Positions 24,030-36,428 of a stretch of DNA of 64,000 bases are shown here, piece after piece (position 1 is the stretch's first letter; each line of letters starts with the position of its first letter). The stretch is taken from NCBI GenBank assembly GCA_963678705.1, contig OY783205.1, positions 620,001 through 684,000 on the forward strand. Reading direction: 5' to 3'. The notes under the pieces are model-generated. The model was given only the letters and a program-made list of their open reading frames with translations. It searched no databases and was not told the DNA's origin. This stretch comes from Panorpa germanica. Its lineage: Eukaryota; Arthropoda; Insecta; Mecoptera; Panorpidae. Position numbers and translations under genes: made by a program.

Positions 24030-25045
24030 AGAACTACTTATAAAATCCACAAATATTAAGATATTTCTAATTTTTTAATGCAGTTCGTCTTCTTAAATAG
24101 AAATGGACATAACTGCATCAAAAAATTTCAAGAAATCAATAATTTTTCTTTTTAAAAAAAAGTCCATGAATTATTAGAACACCTTATGAAACCCACAAAT
24201 ATAAAGATATTTCAAATTATTTAATGCAGTTCGTCTTCTTAAATATAAATGGATATAACTGCATCAAAAAATTTTAAGAAATCAATAATTTTTCTTTTTG
24301 AAAAAAAAAGTCCATGAATTTTGAGAATCCCTTATAAAATCCACAAATATTAAGATATTTAAAATTTTTTAATGCAGTTCGTCTTCTGAAATATAAATGG
24401 ATATAACTGCATCAAAAAATTTTAAGAAATCAATAATTTTTCTTTTTGAAAAAAGGTACATGAATTTTTAGAACCCCTTATAAAATCCGCAAATATTAAG
24501 ATATTTTAAATTTTTTAATGCAGTTCGTCTTCTTAAATATAAATGGATATAACTGCATCAAAATTTTTTTAAGAAATCAATAATTTTTCTTTTTAAAAAA
24601 AAGTCCATGAATTTTTAGAACACCTTATTAAACCCACAAATATTAAGATATTTCAAATTTTTTAACGCAGTTCGTCTTCTTAAATATAAATGGATATAAC
24701 TGCATTAAAAAATATTACGAAATCAATAATTTTTCATTTTGAAAAAAAAGTCCATGAATTTTTGGAACCCCTTATAAAATCCAAAATAGTTGAGACATTT
24801 AAAATGTTTTAACGCAGTTCGTCTTCTTAAATATAAATGGATATAACTGCATCAAAAAATATTAAGAAATCAATAATTTTTCTTTTTGAAAAAGAAGTCC
24901 ATGAATTTTTTGGAACCCCTTATAAAATCCAAAATAGTTGAGATATTTCAAATTTCTTAACACAGTTCGTCTTCCTTAATATAAATGGATATAACTGCAT
25001 CAAAAAATATTAAGAAATAAATAATTTTTTAGTTTTAAGACCCCT
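24030..25045 (-). repeat. 147-bp tandem repeat, inverted arm
   Basis: The same monomer in reverse complement, anchored at GAACCCCTTA or variants: 24031, 24177, 24324, 24471, 24618, 24765, 24912 and about 25038. Spacings are 146, then 147 five times, then 126 for the truncated last unit. The first five units carry type B (CCACAAATATTAAG on the plus strand) and the next two carry type A (CCAAAATAGTTGAG). So type A lies outside and type B inside in both arms. A further degraded piece (GACGGATATAACTACATC) follows at about 25108. Confidence 0.95.
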
Positions 25046-25275
25046 TTTAAAAACCCTTTTTATACCTTACAAGTATGTCAGATTTATCACACAGGCACAG
25101 TTTTCTGAAAGTTTGACGGATATAACTACATCAAAAGCAAAATAGAAATCAAAATTAAAATAAAGAAGGTTTTTCTACAAAAAATCAATTTTTCAATTAC
25201 CAGTCGTTTTTGAGAAATCTTAAAAATAAAATGAGAATAAATACTCCAGATTGCAAAATTTACACAATATGTTTT

Positions 25276-25496
25276 TTAAAATACAAACGCCTCGTCTTTG
25301 CGACGTCTTTTTAGTGTGTATGATTTGAATTCAACAAAAAATTTTTTTTTAGTCTAGAAGTCTTAGAATTTTTTTCTCTACGAAATAGACAATTTTCAAG
25401 GAAATGCGTAGAACAGTTTTCGAACCACCATACGAATCGCGTTAACAAATAAACAAACATATAAACTTTCAGTTGGAACATTATAATATACGAGGA
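25276..25496 (-). mobile_element. Helitron family A remnant, internally deleted
   Basis: On the minus strand it begins TCCTCGTATATTATAATG after an A and ends in a decayed 3' region resembling the 3' part of the copy at 20174-21308 (the GTATGATTTGAATTCAA segment matches GTATGGTTTGAATTCAA there, in opposite orientation). Only about 220 bp remain and the CTAG terminus is not recognisable. Confidence 0.55.
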
Positions 25497-27142
25497 TACA
25501 AATACAAATACAAATGATGATTGCTGCTGGTGCCTATGCCTTCCCCGCTTTCCTTTTCTTCCACGTTTTATTCAATAAAACCAATCCGTCTGAAACGACA
25601 TGTAGACGTTTAAAGTGTAACAAGATGTGTCTAGTCGGGAAAGAGACATAAGCTTCGTAACATTTAATTTAAACTTCGGCTTCCAAAAAGTAAAATAAAC
25701 AAGATTAAAATGCAATCACGAAGATCAAAACTGTTTTTTTTTAATGTGGCATATAACTGTAAGGAAAGAGGGCATTTAGAATGTGTGACAAGACGTGACA
25801 ACTAGTAGCTTAAATAACCATAAAATTTTTGTTGCGTAATTTATGGATGATTCCAATTAGTTGAAGTACATATTATGCACTCGTATAGTAAGTTAATTTT
25901 CTAAAGATAAACTTATTTCGAAAATTACTTTTCAATACGGTTCTTCATCACTACAGAACATCGCATCACTTGATTTCTTTGTTATCAAGTGACTTTAGTC
26001 ACTTCATGTCCCTTGTCCATTTTCTTAAGTTAGCGACAAGTACTGATAACGAATCAAACATTTCTGAATGTTTTCTATTCTGTTACATGTTCTGCTGATT
26101 GTCCCAATTAGACTACGCTTAACTTAGCGGTCTGACTGATGCGGTAGTATTATCGGTTGGTTTGCTTAACGTTTGGTGACTTTGTCCTGTGTTACGTTGT
26201 GTATTGTGTATTGCCTTCCGCCATGACATTTGACTTGACACCCTGAGATTCCTGTTATTTTACCTGTAAACTCTCTCAGACTCAGACTCAGGCTAAGGCC
26301 CATGTCAATTAGTACTGGTCACTTTGACTGACAGAACAGTGAGTACGCTTGTACGTTCACAGATGGCAACACTGTGTCACACGGTTTTAAATGCTTCTCA
26401 CAATATACTCGTACAGAATATATGCATATATATATAAAAAAATATACGTATATACAAATATATTTGTTTATATATAAAGCGACCTCGGAAAGTCGCGACG
26501 AATTATTAAAAGCTATGTACCAGCTGACGTACATCCCACGTGACTAGATGTCAGCGGCGTCCATCGCGGGTGGTGCAGTTGATTACATTGCCAAATGGAT
26601 GTTAAATATATACAAGAGTCTTTGACAACCGGATTGTGTTAGAGTTAGAATACAGCTTAAGCCTAAGTGAGTGTTTATTAATTCAATTTGAGCAACACAA
26701 ATAGTTGATTTGTGCGCACAAATATCAGTTCGAAACGAATTACGCTAGCCTGACATAAACGGTAATATTTCCAGTGTACATTTGTAAATTCTCTAACCAA
26801 TGATCTTTGGCCATATTTTATTAAATGTGAATTTAATAAACGTTGGCTAGATTTAGTCATACAAAAATTAACCGGAAATGTCAAACAATATATTTATCCG
26901 TTTGCTTGTAACAACACTAAGGAAATACACCACGGCCTTGATTTGTGTCGGTAAAAGGAATCGGAAAACAACACAAACGACACAAATAACGACGAAATTA
27001 GTTATTCCTATATGATTTGAACAAGTGTTTGTTAACTCTAATAAAATTTATATATCATAAAAAAATTCACATTACTAGAATATTTGTTAAAATATTATAG
27101 AACAACTGCGTGATTACTATTGTTAAACATAGTTAATTGCTG

Positions 27143-27173
<31 letters not shown>

Positions 27174-29258
27174 TCAACGCACGGTACCGTTCATAAGACA
27201 AGGACGCATTATGTCAGCTGTTATTATTTAATTAAAAGTGTACTTGCGTCTTTATTTTGGTAGGAAGCCCATCAGAACCATATTTCGCTATTAATAATTA
27301 TCTATAAAAATTGTATTTTGATTAAAAAACAAAAGGACGAGTAATCACGCTATCAGATCTTAGACAATTATTAAAATCCAAGTACTTAAGCAACGCAAAT
27401 CGAAATATTAACAATGCTATTTCTAAACGAATGGAAATATTAAATAATTAAAAAAAATTTCACTTAGGTAATGTACCACATTAAAAATGAGATAGAAGGT
27501 TACGAAAATAACATTTTATGGCTAATAAAAAATGTCCTCACATATTATAATGTTTCAAATGTACCTATTGCTGATTTTACACCAGAAAGATAGTTTTGAA
27601 AACAGTTTTCTTGTCAAAAAACAAAACAAAATCATGTTTTGTTTTATTTTAAAACAGTTCTGTATTTCAAAAACAAACTATTCACACTGAATAGTCTGGT
27701 TTTGTTTTTAGTGTTTTTGTGTGTGTACCGTAAAAATTATAAACAAAATAAACAGCAAGTGACAAGCGAAAATGTTCACAAAGAACAAAACTGCGTGTTT
27801 AAACCAAGCAGACTAAAAAACAACAAATGTGTTTTCCTTTGATCTTAACGTCTCCAGATGGGTATATGTCATTTGTTTACTAAAACAGCAACAACAACAA
27901 AAATGTTTTAAGAACTATCTCTTTGGTGTGAAACCGGCATATGTTTATTTTCTTTTGCTGTTTTTGTTCCGAAAAACAGTTTTTGTTCATGTTTTATTGA
28001 ACTGTCTCTCTGGTGTGAAAGCGGCATATGTTTATTTTCTTATTTGTTTATATGTTTGGTTCTGAATTTGTATCATGGCTTTAGCAATATTTTAGAGAAT
28101 TGATTATTTTTTGCGAAAAATATTGAAAACAAAGACTAATAACTTGAAGATCCATAATTTTTTATATATTCTAATTAAAATAACATTTTCAGTGCAACTT
28201 TTGATGGTTTAGTAGAGAAATACCTCTGCTAGATCTTATTGACGGGATTTATAGGTATCGTAAACCGCCTCCTGGAGGCTTAATCAACAAACACTACAAG
28301 CAACATGACACGAACCTTGGTAACAAACGGTCGGGGATAACAAATGGCAAACTGTTACCTAACGTTCAAAACAAACAAACAAACTAAGCGCAGAGACAAT
28401 CAGTATTAGGTGATCAGAGACAAGACGTGGCTGCTAATGCCCCTTCAGAGATTCCAAAGATAACGAGCAAACTAATGCGCGGTCCATTTGAATGAATCGG
28501 CACTTCGAGTCGTGTGCAGTAAGATACTAACGACTTAACTTGGTTCTTCATGTGCTGGATTAAGAATCTTAAGTGAATTTGTTCAGAGATAGTAGGGATG
28601 TTAGCAAGGCTTTTCTATGTCGATGTAGGTACGGTTAAAGATTTCTTACAAAAGATAGATATAAATAAGTTTTCTTTGTTGATATCTATATTTGTATGGG
28701 CTGTCATTCAAAGTAAAAACAATTAAAAATATTGTATAAAATTTAAAAAATAATATTACAATAATAATACATTTACGAGTCTCGATCCGACCACTGATGA
28801 AGAAATATCTTTTTGTTATTGCACCAGTGTAGCGGCATACTGCTGTGAACTCATTGTTCATTGCTTATTTTATAAACAAAAATCAATAGTTCAAATTGAA
28901 GTGAATAATAAGAAATTAAAATGGAATTTGTCAATGTGAAATATTTTAGAATTAATAAAATAATTTGGAACTAAATGTAGAACTAAATATGTGCTAGCCA
29001 TTCAAGTGAACAGGAATAAAATGATAGTTAATTTAAAAGAGAACAAACCGATTGATGAACTACTAGAAAAACATGACGAAATTGTATATATTGTTTATTT
29101 TAATGTTTTTGCCATTGTGCACTACATTCTTCTGTCTTAACTTATTAAATTACATATCATTGCTCTTAATTCATTTTTGATCCTTATTATATCTAAACAT
29201 TCCAACTCCTTCCAAAAAAAAAAATAAAAATAAAAACAAAACTGCTACTGCTACTGCT
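25497..29258. other. No recognisable gene; short simple repeats
   Basis: Contains a GA microsatellite at about 27145-27174 and a direct duplication near 27930 and 28015 (GTGTGAAACCGGCATATGTT and a close variant). Short open frames at 26319-26534, 26678-26884, 27639-28065 and 28646-28861 show no recognisable motif and look like chance frames in AT-rich DNA. Confidence 0.45.
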
Positions 29259-29429
29259 TCACTTCTTCTGCCAATCTTCCACCTGTTTCTGTCCTGCCAT
29301 TCCTTCTCTTTCCTCGCTTCTTTTCTCTATCTCTGCCATCCACCTCTTCTCTTCACTGCCACTCGTTTTCTCACATGAAAACTTAATGTGCTCCAGTGTT
29401 TCTATCTCCTTTTCGCACACCGTGCACAT
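29259..29429 (-). pseudogene. Non-LTR retrotransposon ORF2, C-terminal zinc-finger fragment
   Basis: A 56-codon open end on the minus strand carries MCTVCEKEIETLEHIKFSC, a C-x2-C-x8-H-x4-C motif typical of the extreme C-terminus of R1/type-1-like insect non-LTR retrotransposons. A charged tail rich in E, K and R and a natural stop follow. Upstream the frame closes after a few codons and RT is absent, so only the 3' end of a copy is left. A T/A-rich tail follows the stop. It is related to the fragment at 22202-22545. Confidence 0.7.
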
Positions 29430-29558
29430 CCCTTCCTCTGTATTTGCTCAGTATCTGTAATAAGGCATACAAAGTTTTGTTGGAAAGAGCTGACAAATAT
29501 GCGATAGTGAAATTACACAGTATTGAATATGAAATGGAAGACTTTACTATACAAAATG

Positions 29559-29717
29559 CAGGCCCGCATTTGAGAGAGGGCCTCCACAATATAAATAAAA
29601 GAATTACATTTTTTAAAGACATCATGGAAATAAAATTGTTCCTTTTATTCGGAAAATAAGTAGGGGCCTCCGCTCCTTCGTTTCCCCAGGGCCTCTACAC
29701 CTCTAAATGCGGCCCTG
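29559..29717. mobile_element. hAT-type MITE
   Basis: 159 bp with inverted termini CAGGCCCGCATTTGAGAG and (reverse complement of the right end) CAGGGCCGCATTTAGAGG, followed on both sides by further similarity around GAGGGCCTCC. Flanks are ACAAAATG at 29551-29558 and ACAACATG at 29718-29725, an 8-bp target duplication with one mismatch. CAG-starting termini and 8-bp duplications are the hAT signature. It has no coding capacity. Open frames crossing it are incidental. Confidence 0.8.
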
Positions 29718-29864
29718 ACAACATGCACTCCAAGGTTATGTATCAGTAGTATACATACGAAAAGAAACTTGTGGGAAACCATATGGAACAAAGTTTCCCA
29801 ATAAACATCCCCATGAAAATTGATTCTCAAAAAAAGAATAACTCCCAGTTATATGTCGATCTAT

Positions 29865-30120
29865 CTAGTCTCTATCATCTATCAGTCTATATTGATATTG
29901 ACTCCCATCACAGACGATCTCCTACTATGTCGGTATTTTTTGTGACGTTATAATCTCATATATGTGAAAGATACCGCTGCCTTACAAGTTTATGATTATG
30001 TAATTACATAATCAATTTAATTTGATAACAAGCAAACCCAAAAAATATGACTCTGGTCCGGGGATCGAACCACATAGCATTCAGCCTCAAGCGTCCCGTT
30101 CGACATAGGCTCCTAGTACT
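29865..30120 (-). repeat. tRNA-derived SINE, copy 1
   Basis: On the minus strand the head contains GAACGGGACGCTTGAGGCTG and a B-box-like GGTTCGATCCCCGGACCAGA. The body that follows shares landmarks with copies at 53.9 kb and 59.6 kb: CAGAGTCATATTTT, then a segment ending GGCAGCGGTATC, then the CATATATGAG word. A tRNA-like head joined to a conserved unrelated body defines a SINE. Confidence 0.6.
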
Positions 30121-30249
30121 TGGTTAAATGAAAACTAGATACAATTGATTTCGATTAAGTGTTATATGAAATGGTAATTTCAGATATGTTACAAAACAAT
30201 TGTGGCTAGTCCCCATATTGTGTACCACGTTAGGCTCCGATTAGTCCCG

Positions 30250-30420
30250 GTATCAGATGAAGCTTCTACTTTAATGTTTATCAATACACCACTGTACTTT
30301 GGGTAATAACGGTGCTTATTATGTGCACACGATCCATATTACGAACACCAAAGTATGAAATACATACTTCTATGGTTGATAAAAACATTAAAATAGAGAC
30401 TAGCTCTCATGATAAAGAGT
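30250..30420. repeat. Imperfect inverted repeat shared with the 45.1-kb MITE
   Basis: The left arm contains CTACTTTAATGTTTATCAAT and the right arm contains its near-complement around 30375-30405, with CATACTT words between. The left arm also resembles 45308-45345 inside the TTA-flanked MITE and, inverted, 19085-19130. The ends are not resolved. Confidence 0.4.
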
Positions 30421-33400
30421 GCTAATGCGAGCAGTGCTAAGTAAACCATAGCAGTGTCAAAGAGCCCTTAGAAACATGATATACTTACCTAGAAATTGAC
30501 ATTTGCCAATTAAAGCTGGGAGGACAGTCAAATAAAATATTTGGCTTTGATTTTAAAAATCCACAAACCCCGTTACTGTGCGCTTCACAATTTACATTCA
30601 ATTCCTCGGTATTTGGTTATTTTAGTATTGGTAGTTTTGGTTGTAGCACCGACTGTACTGATCGAACATATGGCTATAAATTATATACGTATAGAGTAGA
30701 GTATAGTGTGTAGTGTATAGTGTATAGGTTGCCTTAACTCTTACAGTCTTACAGTCTTATGTCTTATGGTGTTAGATATGTGTATAAATAAAAAATTGTA
30801 TAACATTATTTTAATCCTGCAAGGTCGACGTTGTAAATAACATGATATTTTCTATATTCCCCGGTCTCAGATATGTATTATAATACCTTTATACCAGAGC
30901 TTCTCAATCTGAGATTGTTCACAGTATTTTATAATATACATACTTTTTATATAATATAATTTATTTAATATGGGTCTATTTCCAATACTGAGTCTTTTCA
31001 CCGACAACATCAATGCTTTGCCCACTGTGTCGTCTATTTAGTAACAAAAGTGTAGATTTAATATAGAAGCATATAAAGTAATATAGGTAAAAAGTTTAAT
31101 TTAAGCGAAACTAATAAATTCTTTGAAATTCTCTTTTGGGGACGCCAAAAACCACAATGAACCACCATGGAAAAAATGTTTGATCCGATACTACGCAGGC
31201 CTCACCAAAGCCAGGTTTTATAAACACACTCCAACATGTTGTGGGCATCACCGAGCCGAGCATGTTCGCAGTAGACAATATACGACCGAACTATAACGGG
31301 ACGAACATCAGTTAACAAGTAACTGCCGCGAGCTTCTCAGATTAGTCTAGGAGAGGAGCGCGCATCAATCCTGAAAATTGTTGACAATGTTTACAAGATT
31401 AAAGCGATCGATGTTATAATCCTTTAACAGTGAAACACATAATTATTAACGACATATCTGGAACAATTGATACGTTTAATTTCTTTCTTTGTTCTTATTG
31501 TGAATTTATTTCTTAGTGTTATTTGTAAATGCAATTCTACCACGCACAAAGGCGCCTGAATATGATGGGCACTTATTTTAAGAGAAAAATTAACAATGAA
31601 AAATAACGCCATGATTGTTTACAACTCTGTTCCCCTTGTTGAATTACCATCTCTTTTGCACAGCAGAGTGTAAATAAAAATAATTTATAATTAATAAGAT
31701 TCAAAATTATTGTTAATTAAATTTATTGTAACTATTTGTCTTTAAATATTTTGGTCGTGCAACATTGTAAATTTATTTAAATATTATTTTAATTTAAATT
31801 TTGTAAATATGGCAACAACGCATTGGTCTTTTGTTTATGTATGTACACCTGCACCGATCAATGACCGGTAAGTCATAACAAATTCTATTTGTTATTTTAC
31901 AATGTTTCATTTTAGAGAAAAATTATTGTAACGTGTTAGAGCAGTGCACAGTTTTATTTAAGATTTTTACATGTAAAAAAAAGAGATACCAATATTATTA
32001 TAAAAATATTTATATTAGTGTTATGTCAGCGGATTTGTTACAGTTGAACACGAGTTAAAGTTTTGCTGCAACGTACTAGATGTGTGGGTGTTGGGTGGGT
32101 GCTGATAGTTTGCAAAGGGGTGTGGGGGATAGGTGTATGGTGCATGGAAAACAGATACAGTTTCACTACGGTAAATCTTGCTCAGATTTTTCTATAGACA
32201 TATAGGCACCAAATTCAAAATCAAAATCAATTATATTCAAAATTTATGTTTATTTCGCTTTTTACAGGAAATTTAAATATGAGTGTTCTTATATTTAATT
32301 ACATATATTTGAATACAAAATTTTAAATGTGCACCAGCTGTAAAGCGAGATATTAGTAATCAAGGTGCGCTTATTTACCACAGTTTCTTAATCAAATTAT
32401 TAAACAAATTTTCACCTCAGAACTCACCTGCCATAGCAACTAGTCCTGAAAATGGATGACGCTGAAGCGTTGGGGCAAGTGAAATAAATTTATAGTTTTA
32501 TAAAGCGTCAAAGAGTAGGAGGGTCGCGGTAATGTGCGCAGGAAGGTCTGGTCGTGAGACTGCCTGGAGCCGCCATCGGTGCATATCTTTGTGGTAGAAA
32601 AAAATTACAAGTATTTAACAGTATCTATGTTTATAGTAAACAAGTAACTTTCATTTTATTTAAATGAATGTGTCAAAAGTTTAGACGAATTTTAAATTGC
32701 GCCTCGTGCTTCTCAAATGCTCCGCCTAAATTCGCAACTGGTCGCAGATGTTGTATAACTGGATTGCCTAGGTGTTACATTTTTATGTTTACTGTTTTTT
32801 GCATGTAGTGGTGTAGTACTGTAGTAGTTGTGTGTTTGTTTTAAACATTTGTTCCGTATAATCTGGTACACTAAGTATATCCATCGCACCCAACATGTTC
32901 AAGTGTGTATGGTGTTTTTGAAACAACAACATTCATTTTTGAGACAGCATAATATAGGTATTATGCTGTCGGTATTTAATTTCTAGGTTTGTTCTTTCGT
33001 GTACCATTGCAGTCTCCATAGAGTGCGTACAAGGTGTTATTTCAATTAGTGCGTTATTTCGGATTTCATACGATGATATTAAGGAAGTGTCGTGCAGCAG
33101 TACAATTTAAAAATTGTGTTGCACCTGTGTAGCATAAGTATTAAAAGCGTAACTCATAGTAGTGCTCAGATAATCGTGTTATCAGGCAGGGAAGGAAGAG
33201 CTTGGTGGGCTAACTTGTGTATTGGTAGAATAGGAAAGGAATAGAAATTTTATTTATTTAAGCAATAAGCGCTGTTCAAAGTTGCCACTCAGGGTTGGGG
33301 TCCCCTTTCGATTTAGTACCATGAACGGAACGGCCGCTTTTAGTTAATTTTCTTGAATTTTTTTTATATCAAAATTGAGAAAAATTAGTTTTAAAAAAAG

Positions 33401-33510
33401 GCGAAAAAGGTTATTTCCTATTAAAAATTTAAAATTTATTACTATTGAAAAAAAATATATTTCCGTAATTTCTATCTTTATCAGAAACATTTTGAGAAAC
33501 TGTGGGTTTT
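30421..33510. other. No recognisable gene
   Basis: Non-coding. The stretch 31190-31380 is less AT-rich than its surroundings. A short piece at 31610-31680 resembles part of repeat R-D. Short tandem words such as TAGTGTATAGTGTATAG occur near 30700. No frame with a recognised motif. Confidence 0.4.
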
Positions 33511-33517
33511 ATACTAC

Positions 33518-34131
<614 letters not shown>

Positions 34132-34480
34132 AGCTAAAAATATTGGGCCCTTATGCAAGCATGGTCGGAAGGCCCCTTCACCACTCTGTTGTTGCTTATT
34201 GTAATAAAAAACACACGCAAACTTTGATTTTTGAAATCAAGGACTTTTATTTTAATAATTTACATACACATTATAATAATTACACTGTTTGACTTAAATC
34301 ATACATCTTACCTGCAATCAAGAAACAACATTTAAAGTTTATTATTTAAATTGTCAATTCCTTTTTAACTAATTTTATAATAACTTAACACTATGCACAG
34401 TGAGTTTTGTCAGCTCCAAATATCAACTGTGTTGGCCGTTATTCCTTAGAACGAGTCCTTATCCATGGAGTCCATGAGTA
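34132..34480 (-). repeat. Dispersed element, copy 1 (inverse copy at 47.8 kb)
   Basis: The left edge reads CAGTGGCGTAGCTAAAAA, a terminus style seen in hAT-like elements. From about 34220 to 34470 the sequence is the reverse complement of 47822-48090, sharing TTAAATTGTCAATTCC, CACAGTGAGTT and the CAGGTAAGATG word (read on the minus strand here). A second terminus was not found, so the element is probably truncated. Confidence 0.6.
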
Positions 34481-35034
34481 TATGGTCACTGTTCCACCGA
34501 CAGATGAGCTTTGTACTAACTTGCGTTGTTGGTGTCGGACTAGGCATAATTCTAGTCAGTGTTACCAACTCAAGAAATTTAATTTCTCTACATATATTTA
34601 ATAAGTAAACAACAGAAAATAAAAATATAATACACATTACATTAGAAGTCATCCATAAACCATGTAATTTAGTCAACGAAGAGGGGGAGGGCGGGGAGGG
34701 GTCATGGATTTGGCTATTGCCAAGGAAAAGACAAATGGTATTGTACCACATATTAATATTGTAACACCACAAGGAAGTGGTTCTCTTTTTTTCTATCAGA
34801 TGCCATTCACTTACGTCATACTAATTCCATGCTATTCTGACCCCTTCCCCTTGTTAATCACATTTTGCGGATAATCCACTTTGGTATGACGTCACCTTTT
34901 GCCTCATTTTGTGAAATTATTGTGTTATTTTTTCTGAAAAAGTTCGTAGTGCCAAAACTAATGATTTCAATAGTATTTTTAAGTTTTTGGAAAAAATGAC
35001 CTTTTTCTTTGCTCTCACGAGCTTTCAAAATATA

Positions 35035-35693
35035 CAGGGTGTCCCAATATTCAACGATAAGCGGACACCAGAGGGTCCCGCTCATGACTACACAAGAAAA
35101 AAAGAAAAAAAAAATTATCTCATTTTGTTTAGGAATTAGAAAAAATAATAATTTTTTTTCGAAAATTGAAACACCTTAAGATGTTTTTTACTACCATGAC
35201 CACAATTTTTGTAATATTTCTGATTTTTTTTGTATCGGCAAGCTAAATAGCACTGCTATCCACCACAACCATAAAAAATCCCAGAATGCTAGTAGTTTTT
35301 GCACAAAAATCAATCGAAATTATTATTTTCCCGAAAATTTTTAATGATTTTTACTTTCTGTCCACTTTAACTCATCGTGGTGTCAAAAAAAAGTATGAAT
35401 TGGAATCCTGAAGAGTTGCGCCAATATTTAAAAAAACTTGATATAGTAGTGTTCATACTTTTTTTTTACACCACGATGAGTTAAAGTGGACAGAAAGTAA
35501 AAAATTTTCAAAATTTTTAGGAAAGAAATAATTTCGATTGATTTTTGTGTAAAAGCTACTAGCATTCTGGGATTTTTAATGTTTGTGGTGGATAGCAGTG
35601 CTATTTAGGTTGCCGATACAAAGAAAGATCAGAAATATTTGAAAAATTGTGCTCATGGTCTGGTGCATTATCGTTGAATATTAGGACACCCTG
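35035..35693. mobile_element. Foldback MITE with TA target duplication
   Basis: 659 bp with termini CAGGGTGTCCCAATATTCAA and, in reverse complement, CAGGGTGTCCTAATATTCAA, flanked by TA on both sides (35033-35034 and 35694-35695). Beyond the termini, most of the element is a large imperfect inverted repeat. For example TCTGTCCACTTTAACTCATC at 35357 pairs with 35475-35494, and AGCACTGCTATCCACCAC pairs with 35588-35605. About 55 bp separate the arms. The left arm is about 120 bp longer. A TA duplication suggests Tc1/mariner-type mobilisation. No coding sequence. Confidence 0.8.
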
Positions 35694-35695
35694 TA

Positions 35696-36424
35696 TAGGG
35701 AGCTATTTCATTTCGCCACAATATTTACTTTTTATATTTTAAAATGGATGTGACATCACAAAGTTTTTGACCCTTTACCCCCCTTTGACCACCACTCTAG
35801 AATGAAAACCAATATAGTTAATTTTATACTACTAAATTATTATTATGAATAAATCAAGTAAATTAACGAAAAAATTGTATTTATTATTTATAACTAAATA
35901 ATTATTACAATAGAATAATTAAACACTTATTGTTAGGAAGTTTGCGCTGCATTACAAGAAATAAGAATTATTAACAAATAATTTCCAAAAAGAGATGGCG
36001 TCACAAGTCGTTAAGATCCTGGAAATTAATTAAAATTATAAGATGCTGCATTATTGTATTGGGTCCTAATTTGTTAATCTCCTGCATAAAGAAAAGTTAA
36101 AAGAACTACAGAAATGTTACGTACCTTTTTAATGAAGCTGTAATTGTGCATGTTTTCTATTCCTTTCTTTGAATATCTCGTCCACAGTTTCACGTAAGAG
36201 ATCCTCCGCGATGCTGGTACTGGTACAGTAATCGACTTCAATTTTCTGTAAAATATAAGAAAAATTAGTTAGTATTAGACTCTTTCGATTCATAAAAATA
36301 TTGCCGCCGTATTGCAATTCTTTGCAACAGAACACAAAATTGACTTTACTAATTCTAAATTAACAAAGCATGTGCAAAACGGGAAAAAATATTTTGGTTA
36401 AATAAAAAAGGCTATAAGCTTTTA
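35696..36424. other. No recognisable gene
   Basis: Non-coding. The GATGTGACATCACAAA text near 35745 also occurs near 42030, and similar GTCA-rich text lies left of the foldback element near 34890, so the foldback element may sit inside another repeat. Not delimited. Confidence 0.4.
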
Positions 36425-36428
36425 TTAA

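Noticed and set aside
22675..25045. CRISPR array
   Set aside because: The repeats are contiguous 147-bp units without unique spacers, in opposed orientation, in a eukaryotic context.
30040..30120. Functional tRNA gene
   Set aside because: Only A-box and B-box-like blocks are present, no closing acceptor stem, and the following body recurs in other copies, so a SINE is the better reading.
34446..34772. 108-codon minus-strand frame as a membrane protein
   Set aside because: It crosses the border of a dispersed repeat and unrelated DNA, and the other repeat copy does not keep it open.
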